Source of the DNA: a bacterium
GTDB lineage: Bacteria > Patescibacteriota > Minisyncoccia > Moranbacterales > UBA2206
Direction: 5' to 3'
Assembly (NCBI GenBank): GCA_021779205.1
Contig: JAJYBE010000026.1
Location: 1-10,907 of the forward strand
Length of the DNA stretch: 10,907 nt
Shown: one piece after another, positions 1-5,961 of the stretch
Position numbering within the stretch: position 1 is the stretch's first letter
Layout of the letters: each line of letters opens with the position of its first letter
Made by a program: the position numbers and the translations under genes
The notes under the pieces: generated by a model
Seen by the model: only the letters and a program-made list of their open reading frames with translations
Databases searched by the model: none
Told to the model about the DNA's origin: nothing

Positions 1-645
1 GACCAATTTTTCGGCACAATATCTTCGCAAGTCGGCATAGTTTCCACCTTGAATTACTCCAAAAATCAACGGTCGATTTTCTTTGGATATTTTTCTCTTT
101 TTTAGTTGTTTTTCATATTCAATTTTGCAACGCGTAGCCCAAAGAACAGTTCGCTCAACAGCATCTTGAATTTTTTCTTTTGCATAGCTGTTTGGTGGCA
201 CATCATCCAGCACCACCATCATATCAACCCCCAAATCAAATTGAATTTGAATTGATTTTTCAGGCGAAATAATATGTGTCGATCCGTCCAGGGGAGATTT
301 AAAAAAAACAGCTTCATCAGTAATTTTTCCCATTTTGGGATTTTTATGAATCAAAGAAAAAACTTGATAGCCACCCGAGTCCGAAAGCAATGGCAAATGC
401 CAATTCATAAACTGATGAATGCCTCCGGCTTTTTCCACCAGCTCTGTTCCTGGTTGCAAATAGAGATGATAGGTGTTAACCACCATAGGAGATACTCCGA
501 CTGCCAAAAGATCTTCACGATCAAGCGATTTCACAAAACCGCGCGTCGCATCAGGCATAAAAAACGGGGTGGTAATTATTCCACTCTTTGTGGCAAGCCT
601 TCCGATTCTTCTCGTTTTTATCATCCGATCCAATTCAAATATCAT
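1..645 (-). CDS. tgt: tRNA-guanine transglycosylase (Tgt), 3'-truncated by window edge
   Basis: Tgt swaps the guanine at wobble position 34 of GUN-anticodon tRNAs for a 7-deazaguanine base (preQ1 in most bacteria, queuine in eukaryotes). The frame is open from an ATG at 645 to the window edge, giving 215 residues of a family usually about 370-380 long. Visible signatures are TPFFMPDATRG (26-36), NTYHLYLQPG (57-66), SDSGGYQVFSL (88-98, D89 being the conserved active-site Asp), SPLDGSTHIISPEKS (117-131), LDDVPP (146-151) and FGVIQGG (195-201) followed by ADLRRYCAEKL. The nucleophilic Asp and the zinc site lie beyond the window. The bacterial motif is normally FDEC; here it is LDDV, with Val149 where preQ1-using enzymes carry Cys (Z. 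mobilis Cys158). There is also an insertion of about four residues before this motif relative to E. coli, from memory. The ATG lies 4 nt after the TGA of the upstream surface-protein gene, suggesting cotranscription. No Shine-Dalgarno is visible. The family call is firm; the base preference is inference. Confidence 0.95.
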   Translation of the reverse strand, partial: MIFELDRMIKTRRIGRLATKSGIITTPFFMPDATRGFVKSLDREDLLAVGVSPMVVNTYHLYLQPGTELVEKAGGIHQFMNWHLPLLSDSGGYQVFSLIHKNPKMGKITDEAVFFKSPLDGSTHIISPEKSIQIQFDLGVDMMVVLDDVPPNSYAKEKIQDAVERTVLWATRCKIEYEKQLKKRKISKENRPLIFGVIQGGNYADLRRYCAEKLV

Positions 646-649
646 TTCA

Positions 650-2545
650 TCAATTTGTTATTTTATAGTTATCTCCAATGCTTCCATCTTCAGAAAGCTT
701 GGTTGTTTTTCCTTTAGCTGTAAATGACAAATTTTCATTGGTAAATGAATCCTTTGCGGAAAAAACGGCCTGGTTGAAAAGCACCGCCTCATTACCAACT
801 TGATTGATAGCCGGTTTGATTTTAATTTGAAAAGAAATTTCCCTTGCCGAAGATGTTATCCCCGTTCCCGCGCTTAATGTTCCCAAATCCCAAAAAATCT
901 CATTTGTTCTCTCATCATAAGAAAGTGGCTCATTTTCAGGATAAATTTTTCCCGTTGCCATCACTCCGGTCGGCAAAACAATCTCAACCTTAGCATTAGA
1001 GATATCGTTAGAAACATTCATTGCGGATAAATGTATCGTGTAAGTTGTTTCATTGCCCACCTTTGGAGGAAGCGGACCAGAGTTGGAAATTTTAGCATCG
1101 TTATAATATCCACTTGCCGTTAAAATAAGTTTGGAATTTAATTTCATGTTCACAGCGTTACTTGCAATCACCTTATTGCCATTAACAGGAGTCGGAATAT
1201 CTGGACTATCAATTTTAGCCAAGCCGGAAACAATAAAATTTTTATCATTGATACTCGTTATAGGAATAACACTTTTCACTTCAATTGAAAAATCAATCTT
1301 ACCGCTCTGTCCCGGATTGAGCCTCTTTAATTGACTATGATCGGAAGCTTTCCATGTAATTGTTTTATTGCTACCGTCATACGATCCCCCATCAATACTT
1401 AATGAACTTTCATCTAAAATATTACTATCTAGTTTTTCAGTTACAATTAAATCGCTCAAACCAATATTTCCTTCGTTTTTATAATTTATTTCGAATTTTA
1501 ATTTTTCTCCCGCATCAATATCAAGGCTACTCAAGCCATTTACCGTCTGAGAAACAACCAATGAAGATGCTATGATTTTGGTTTGCGCATTTTCATCATC
1601 ATAGCTTAAAAAAGCAGTGCCACTATCCGATCCTATTGAAACTTTAACCAAAGCAAAATTATCCCTATCTCCATTCAATTTTCCACTTACCACTATCCTC
1701 CCCTCTTGTCCAGCTGATAAATTCCCAACATACCAGACATTATCACCCTCAGAAGTTTTTGGATCAGAATTAGAAAAATTAAATCGATCGGGATACTCCG
1801 CTTTTATTTTAATATTAGGAAAATCAGTTGTCCCATTATTTTTATATGCAAAAACATAATTAACTTCATCTCCGGAAGAAATGCTTTGCGGAGCCAATAA
1901 ATTGATTGTTATTGGAGAAGATACAATATTGACTGGCAATTGATCACTAGCTATAAATCGGCTGTTTATCGTGGATGGCATATATGATAAATCGGTAACG
2001 ATTTTCATTAAACCGCCCTTTGGCTTATACGCTTTTCCAGAAAATACCACAACACCCGCAGTATTTCCCTTAATTACGCCTAAATTAAACGAACCGGAAG
2101 TTGTTCCGGCAGAAATAAAATTAGAGTTTCCCTCGGGAGTGAAATAATCCGGATAAGTTATTTTAATTATAGCATTTTTCAGATCTGCTCGATTTTTATT
2201 CGCATATTTTATCTCATAAGAAACCACCCTATCATTGTCAATATTATCCGGTCCGCCAATTGATACGCTCACATTTTGTTGAGCGAAAAAAGATTGTCTG
2301 ATTTTATAGAATCCCGCAACAAGCGCCAACAATAAAATAATACCTCCCAAAACCAACGCGCCGATTTTAAACGCTTTCTTACTTTCAGAAGATAATTTAT
2401 TTTGTTTATTTTCCCACAAATCCTCACCACCAATATTTTTTTCCGCACCATTACCGATTGAATTAAATTCGCTTTGCTGATGTTGCAAAATTTCTGCATT
2501 CGTTTCTTTTTTATAGAGCTCTTCTTTTATTTTTGAAAGCGACAT
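650..2545 (-). CDS. Membrane-anchored surface protein with DUF11/Ig-like repeats
   Basis: This 631-residue protein has a polar, mostly charged N-terminal tail (1-59), one strong TM segment (about 60-80, IGALVLGGIILLLALVAGF) and a large remainder rich in Asn, Ser, Thr and Gly. The TM is internal and the basic SKKAFK precedes it, so an anchored protein with a cytosolic N-terminus and an outside C-terminus is most likely; no cleavable signal is seen. The outside part holds about four beta-sandwich-like repeats (roughly 91-210, 212-328, 329-465, 470-610). Three of them have a matching core: VSYEIKYANKNRADL, VNYVFAYKNNGTTDF and LKFEINYKNEGNIGL, followed by a (Y)PD/LD turn; the fourth is more divergent. 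This pattern matches DUF11/conserved-repeat (CARDB-like) surface proteins. No catalytic motif, sortase signal or cysteine pair stands out. It lies 71 bp after the MFS gene and 4 nt before tgt. Its role is unknown; adhesion or cell-envelope structure is plausible inference. Confidence 0.82.
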   Translation of the reverse strand: MSLSKIKEELYKKETNAEILQHQQSEFNSIGNGAEKNIGGEDLWENKQNKLSSESKKAFKIGALVLGGIILLLALVAGFYKIRQSFFAQQNVSVSIGGPDNIDNDRVVSYEIKYANKNRADLKNAIIKITYPDYFTPEGNSNFISAGTTSGSFNLGVIKGNTAGVVVFSGKAYKPKGGLMKIVTDLSYMPSTINSRFIASDQLPVNIVSSPITINLLAPQSISSGDEVNYVFAYKNNGTTDFPNIKIKAEYPDRFNFSNSDPKTSEGDNVWYVGNLSAGQEGRIVVSGKLNGDRDNFALVKVSIGSDSGTAFLSYDDENAQTKIIASSLVVSQTVNGLSSLDIDAGEKLKFEINYKNEGNIGLSDLIVTEKLDSNILDESSLSIDGGSYDGSNKTITWKASDHSQLKRLNPGQSGKIDFSIEVKSVIPITSINDKNFIVSGLAKIDSPDIPTPVNGNKVIASNAVNMKLNSKLILTASGYYNDAKISNSGPLPPKVGNETTYTIHLSAMNVSNDISNAKVEIVLPTGVMATGKIYPENEPLSYDERTNEIFWDLGTLSAGTGITSSAREISFQIKIKPAINQVGNEAVLFNQAVFSAKDSFTNENLSFTAKGKTTKLSEDGSIGDNYKITN

Positions 2546-2588
2546 AGAATATTTTTGAAATCTATTTTTTATCTCCCGCTCTTTTTAT

Positions 2589-2615
2589 TTTATATTATTT
2601 CTGGTATTTTATCAA
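2589..2615 (-). promoter_or_regulatory. Weak candidate promoter before the DUF11-like gene
   Basis: In the 71-bp gap between the MFS stop and the surface-protein start, the minus strand reads TTGATA (2615-2610), then 15 bp, then TATAAA (2594-2589). The spacer is shorter than the optimum 17 bp and the region is very A/T-rich, so chance matches are likely. If real, it would let the surface protein and tgt be expressed independently of the MarR-controlled efflux genes. No terminator-like hairpin separates the two groups, so readthrough is also possible. Confidence 0.2.
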
Positions 2616-2616
2616 A

Positions 2617-4098
2617 TTACTCAACAAAAACTTCGCCCTTCACTTCATGTTGAACTTTTATCCAATATGCTGTTATCGCTCCAATCATAGTAATAATTGC
2701 AGCCACAAAAAAAACTGTTCCATAGGCCGAAATTTGCGCCTTAAGCGTAATGAGCCCTATCGCTTCTTGTATTATTTTCGGATTATGTGAATTAATTATG
2801 CTATATTTTCCAATTTCCATTACTTTGCTGTTAGTTACATTTTGCAAAATAGTTCCAAACACCGCCACGCCAAAAGCACCGGCAATGTTTCTCGCCAAAG
2901 CCAAAACAGAAGAAGCTTCCCCCACTTCATTTTGCGGAACAGCCGAAGCAATAATATTAGTTCTTTGCGACATTCCCAAGCCTATTCCAAATGCCATTAC
3001 GCCCAAGGGAATGATTATATCAATTGCAGTTGAACGCGGATCAATAAAAGAAAATAAATACAAACCGATTCCCGCAATAAAAGTGCTGGCCATTATCACA
3101 TAACGCGCTTGAAATTTTCCCACCAGGCTCCCTCCTAGCGGAGCGCCAATAACTAAACAAAAAGCCATTGGCACAAAAAGCAATCCTGTTTGTGTCGCAT
3201 CATAGCCTAAAAATGTTTGAGCAAAAACGGGAATTAAAAAAACCGATCCCATCATTGTCATGAACACTATCACATTGTTTAATAGCGCATTAACAAAAAC
3301 TTTATTTTTAAAAAATTTTAAATCAATGATTGAGTCGCTATGCCCTTTTTCGATTTTAATAAAAACATAAAAGAAAATAATCGCGCTTAAATAGGTGACC
3401 AAACTACTCAAAGAAAGCCAACCCCAATCCAGCCCCTTATCCAAAACAAGCACAATTGAAGTCAGCGCCCCACCCAAAGTAATCGCGCCCCACCAATCAA
3501 AAGAATCTTCTTTTCTTTTAATTTTTGATTCCTGGACAAATTTCATTGCCATGAGCATTCCAATGACGCCAACTGGCAAATTAATCAAAAAAACCGAACG
3601 CCAGCCGAAATTATCAATCAGCGGACCTCCAACCAACGGACCAAAAACGGAAGCGGCTGCAAAAGAAGACGACCAAAGACCAAGCGCTTGCGCCCTTTCC
3701 TTTCCCGGTTTAAATGTTAATGTTAAAATTGCCATTGCCGTTGGATAATCTGCCGACCCGGCAATTGCCTGAATAACCCGAAAAACAATCATTGAGCTTA
3801 AATTCCAAGCTAAGCCAGCTAACACCGAACCAAAAATAAACAAACTGAAACCAATTATATATATTTTCTTTTGACCGATCGTATCGCCCATTTTTCCCCA
3901 AATCGGAACAAAAATAGCATTTGCTAAAATATATGTTGTAGCAATCCAACCAGCCGAGGAAACAGTAATGCCAAAATCATTAATTATTTTAGGCAACGCT
4001 AAATTGACGATAGTTTGATCAAGCCGTCCCAAAAAAGTTCCCACGATTACCGTTAGCAAAATCAGCCATTTTAAATTTTTTTCCTTGTCCGCTTTCAT
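2617..4098 (-). CDS. DHA2-family (EmrB/QacA-type) MFS multidrug:H+ antiporter
   Basis: This is a 493-residue integral membrane protein of typical DHA2 length, with hydrophobicity consistent with 14 TM helices. Family signatures are present: GRLDQTIVNLALP in TM1 (24-36, with the membrane-embedded acidic residue D27), motif A GKMGDTIGQKKIY in the first cytoplasmic loop (68-80), an RVIQAIAGS motif B-like stretch (107-115, where the usual Gly after Gln is Ala), motif C GPLVGGPL (153-160), and GWRSVFLINLPVGV (165-178), characteristic of EmrB/QacA proteins. Motif C is the antiporter motif, so proton-driven export of hydrophobic or cationic compounds is the likely activity; the actual substrate cannot be read from sequence. 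It follows the two adaptor genes with a 15-nt gap in the marR operon, as EmrB follows EmrA in MarR-controlled emrAB systems. No Shine-Dalgarno precedes the ATG. Confidence 0.93.
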   Translation of the reverse strand: MKADKEKNLKWLILLTVIVGTFLGRLDQTIVNLALPKIINDFGITVSSAGWIATTYILANAIFVPIWGKMGDTIGQKKIYIIGFSLFIFGSVLAGLAWNLSSMIVFRVIQAIAGSADYPTAMAILTLTFKPGKERAQALGLWSSSFAAASVFGPLVGGPLIDNFGWRSVFLINLPVGVIGMLMAMKFVQESKIKRKEDSFDWWGAITLGGALTSIVLVLDKGLDWGWLSLSSLVTYLSAIIFFYVFIKIEKGHSDSIIDLKFFKNKVFVNALLNNVIVFMTMMGSVFLIPVFAQTFLGYDATQTGLLFVPMAFCLVIGAPLGGSLVGKFQARYVIMASTFIAGIGLYLFSFIDPRSTAIDIIIPLGVMAFGIGLGMSQRTNIIASAVPQNEVGEASSVLALARNIAGAFGVAVFGTILQNVTNSKVMEIGKYSIINSHNPKIIQEAIGLITLKAQISAYGTVFFVAAIITMIGAITAYWIKVQHEVKGEVFVE

Positions 4099-4113
4099 TC
4101 GTGTGTAAAAAAA

Positions 4114-4755
4114 TTATTTTGTATGAATCCAAACTTTGGCGGACATACCGTTTTTTAATTCGGGATATTGTTTTTCATCAAAACGAATTTTAACATCAAA
4201 AACTTTCACTTCTCGCTTATCGGAAATATTAAAAACCACACCGGAATCTCTGGAAGTTTCCGCTATTTCATCAACCACTCCGAAAAATTTTCGACTACCA
4301 AAAGCATCTACTGTAAAAACTGCTTGCTGACCGATAACAATTCGATTTAAACCCTTATTTTCCTCGACTTGCGCCACAACGCGCAAATCTTGCGGGTTTA
4401 TGATTGTTACAACCGGTTCAATGGGAGAAAAATTCTTTCCCAAAACAGATTCTGCTTGAACAACGAAACCGGGAGTGATGGTTCTAATTATTTCATTACC
4501 AACTTGGGCGACCGCAAAACCGGCTGGAACAGTATCGCCAACTTTAACAAAAATATTTTTAAGCTCCCCGCCCTGCTCGGAAGAAAGTGTAATTAATGGA
4601 GCAACTATTCCCGATTTCTCAACATAAACTTGGTCTTTTACAGTTTGCCAATAAAAAATACCCACGATTCCGGCAATTAAAACAGTGACTGCGACTAAAA
4701 TAAGCAAGCCTTTTTTCTTTTCTATCGAACCGTTTTTTAATTCTGCTTTTTCCAT
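4114..4755 (-). CDS. HlyD/EmrA-like adaptor, beta-barrel-bearing half without coiled-coil hairpin
   Basis: This 213-residue protein has a lysine-rich N-terminal tail, one TM anchor (about 17-36) and then an extracytoplasmic region. SGIVAPLITLSSEQGGELKN and KVGDTVPAGFAVAQVG (about 49-86) look like the first half of a biotinyl-lipoyl domain. ITPGFVVQAES through PIEPVVTI (about 93-118) looks like the second half. The two halves are nearly contiguous, so the alpha-helical hairpin that HlyD/EmrA proteins insert there is missing. The rest (about 120-213: LRVVAQVEENKGLNRIVIGQ, then KNGMSAKVWI) matches the HlyD beta-barrel domain. The protein is about half the usual 350-400 residues. It lies 20 nt after the preceding adaptor gene and 15 nt before the MFS gene, so it probably works with both in efflux. 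Family assignment is good; the hairpin-less architecture is a direct reading, and the partnership is inferred. Confidence 0.85.
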   Translation of the reverse strand: MEKAELKNGSIEKKKGLLILVAVTVLIAGIVGIFYWQTVKDQVYVEKSGIVAPLITLSSEQGGELKNIFVKVGDTVPAGFAVAQVGNEIIRTITPGFVVQAESVLGKNFSPIEPVVTIINPQDLRVVAQVEENKGLNRIVIGQQAVFTVDAFGSRKFFGVVDEIAETSRDSGVVFNISDKREVKVFDVKIRFDEKQYPELKNGMSAKVWIHTK

Positions 4756-4775
4756 AATTTCGCTTTAGTTAATTA

Positions 4776-5381
4776 TTATTTTACTTCAATTGTGATAATT
4801 GAAGGATTATTCGGATTAAAAGCCTCACCGACTGCCATATCTTGTCGAACAATCACACCGCTGAAAGGAGCTCTGAGCACATACTTATCCAATTGATTTT
4901 TTGCAACATCCAAGCCATCATTCGCCTGCAAAATTCTCGCTTGTTGAGAAATGATATTTTCTTCAACTAAAGAAACTTGCGCCTTTTGAATTTTTTTATC
5001 ATTAGATTTAAAATTTTTCACTTTCAGTTCCTGTTCTTTAAGATTTTTTTCCAAAGCCAGAAGATCCGACCGAGCGATAGTAACATTGGCTTGCGCTTGA
5101 GAATATTGCGCCAAAGCATCAGCGTCATCCAATTTCGCCAATACATCGCCCTCCTCCACGGCATCTCCCACTTTCTTTGGAACAGCAATGATTTTTCCAG
5201 CCATTTCAAAATTAAGATCAGCTTTTTTATTCATTGTTTCGTTAGTTTTTTCAATATTGTTTTTTGGGTTAGTAATATTTGAAGATATCGGATTTGCCAA
5301 GCTATAGCTAATAAAAACCATCACTCCGCAACCAACAATCAATAAAATTACGATGTAACTTATTATTATTTTTCTACTCAT
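4776..5381 (-). CDS. HlyD/EmrA-like adaptor, hairpin-bearing half without beta-barrel
   Basis: This membrane adaptor has 201 residues from the ATG at 5381. A TTG at 5414 would add 11 residues but overlaps the marR stop; I prefer the ATG because MSRK leads straight into the hydrophobic anchor (about 4-28). IVGC at 15-18 resembles a lipobox, but hydrophobicity continues past the Cys, so a TM anchor is more likely than a lipoprotein. After a polar linker come a lipoyl half (FEMAGKIIAVPKKVGDAVEEGDVLAKLDD, 58-86, written here by its key elements AGKI, KKVGD and EGDVLAKLDD), an antiparallel coiled coil of about 80 residues (88-168, rich in Gln, Lys, Glu and Ala), and the second lipoyl half (LRAPFSGVIVRQ, 169-180, to ITIEV). 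The protein stops where the beta-barrel should begin. The domain set complements the next gene, suggesting a two-polypeptide adaptor for the MFS pump. It starts 22 nt after the marR stop. Confidence 0.84.
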   Translation of the reverse strand: MSRKIIISYIVILLIVGCGVMVFISYSLANPISSNITNPKNNIEKTNETMNKKADLNFEMAGKIIAVPKKVGDAVEEGDVLAKLDDADALAQYSQAQANVTIARSDLLALEKNLKEQELKVKNFKSNDKKIQKAQVSLVEENIISQQARILQANDGLDVAKNQLDKYVLRAPFSGVIVRQDMAVGEAFNPNNPSIITIEVK

Positions 5382-5403
5382 TGCATTATAAAAAATTAAA
5401 TTA

Positions 5404-5814
5404 TTAGACCTCAACTAGTTTAGTTAGGATTCTAATCAGATCTTCCTGTTCAACATCATTCAATTTTTCCAAACGACTTTTCATATGCGTTAACATTTCT
5501 TTGCGACATTTTTCCAATTGCATTTTTCCGTTTTCGGTGATTTCAATTCTAACTATTCGGCGATCTTTGCTATCAGTAATCCGCTTTATCATTTTTGCCT
5601 TGGCAAGATTATTGATAAGCGCCGTGGCGGAAGGCGGAGTAATCGCTAAAAAATCAGCTAAATCTTTCATCAATGGTTTCTTTTCATTTATTTGTTGCAA
5701 AGTTGCAAATTGCAAAAAAGAAAAATTCTCACCATTTTGTTTTTTTAAATGCTCATGCGTAATTCGTTTGGTTATAAGAATAAGGGAAACTATTTTTTCT
5801 ATTTTTTCTTTCAT
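5404..5814 (-). CDS. MarR-family transcriptional regulator
   Basis: This 136-residue protein has the length and layout of MarR repressors. An N-terminal dimerisation helix is followed by a winged helix-turn-helix (about 33-92), with a recognition region MKDLADFLAITPPSATALIN (49-68) and the wing motif DSKDRRIVRIEIT (81-93, the family D-x-x-D-R-R pattern). C-terminal helices (about 96-136) would complete the dimer interface. MarR proteins bind palindromic operators as dimers and release on binding a small ligand or on oxidation. A 13-bp palindrome sits in this gene's own promoter, so autoregulation of the whole efflux operon is likely. There is one Cys (about residue 103), so redox sensing cannot be excluded but has no special support. 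The gene leads an operon with two adaptor genes and an MFS antiporter, as mprA/emrR does for emrAB in E. coli. Confidence 0.93.
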   Translation of the reverse strand: MKEKIEKIVSLILITKRITHEHLKKQNGENFSFLQFATLQQINEKKPLMKDLADFLAITPPSATALINNLAKAKMIKRITDSKDRRIVRIEITENGKMQLEKCRKEMLTHMKSRLEKLNDVEQEDLIRILTKLVEV

Positions 5815-5832
5815 TGTTAGTTTTTTTAATTA

Positions 5833-5845
5833 TTAGACTTTCTAA
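5833..5845 (-). promoter_or_regulatory. Candidate MarR operator palindrome
   Basis: The sequence TTAGA-AAG-TCTAA on the minus strand is a perfect 5-bp inverted repeat with a 3-bp centre. It touches the last base of the -10 hexamer (5845) and covers the expected transcription start about 7 nt downstream. A bound MarR dimer there would block RNA polymerase. The size and A/T-rich character fit MarR-type operators, but short palindromes are common in A/T-rich DNA, so the assignment rests mainly on its position. Confidence 0.6.
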
Positions 5846-5873
5846 GTATATTCAACCTTTTCTTTTTTGTCAA
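5845..5873 (-). promoter_or_regulatory. Sigma70-type promoter of the marR-efflux operon
   Basis: The minus strand carries a consensus -35 hexamer TTGACA (5873-5868), a spacer of exactly 17 bp (5867-5851) and the -10 hexamer TATACT (5850-5845, one mismatch from TATAAT). Transcription would start near 5838, leaving a leader of about 24 nt before the marR ATG at 5814. It lies downstream of the alaS terminator, so it begins an independent transcription unit. Such a near-perfect promoter fits a gene set held down by a strong repressor. Confidence 0.85.
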
Positions 5874-5894
5874 TAGGCATGCAAAATAACGCGT

Positions 5895-5933
5895 AAAAAA
5901 CCAAAACAATCCATCTGCTAAACGGATTGTTTT
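5895..5933 (-). terminator. Intrinsic terminator after alaS
   Basis: On the minus strand, AAAACAATCC (complement of 5933-5924) pairs perfectly with GGATTGTTTT (complement of 5912-5903) across an 11-nt loop. It is followed by GG and a run of six T (5902-5895). The 10-bp stem plus T-run is a classic rho-independent terminator about 30 nt past the alaS stop. On the plus strand the hairpin is followed by CCAATAAAAAAA, so it is not a terminator in that direction. It separates the alaS unit from the marR promoter that starts some 20 nt further on. Confidence 0.88.
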
Positions 5934-5961
5934 CCAATAAAAAAACTGTCTTTAAAAAAAA

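Noticed and set aside
642..650. ATG at 650 overlapping the TGA of the surface-protein gene as the tgt start
   Set aside because: That frame reads Met-Lys-stop (ATG AAA TGA). The Tgt frame begins at the ATG at 645.
274..717. A 147-residue plus-strand frame across the tgt region
   Set aside because: It is antisense to a clear Tgt frame with family motifs, and its protein is rich in Phe, His, Cys and Arg with no recognisable domain.
5382..5414. TTG start at 5414 for the hairpin-bearing adaptor
   Set aside because: It would add 11 residues ahead of the hydrophobic anchor and overlap the marR end; the ATG at 5381 places MSRK directly before the TM, the usual arrangement.
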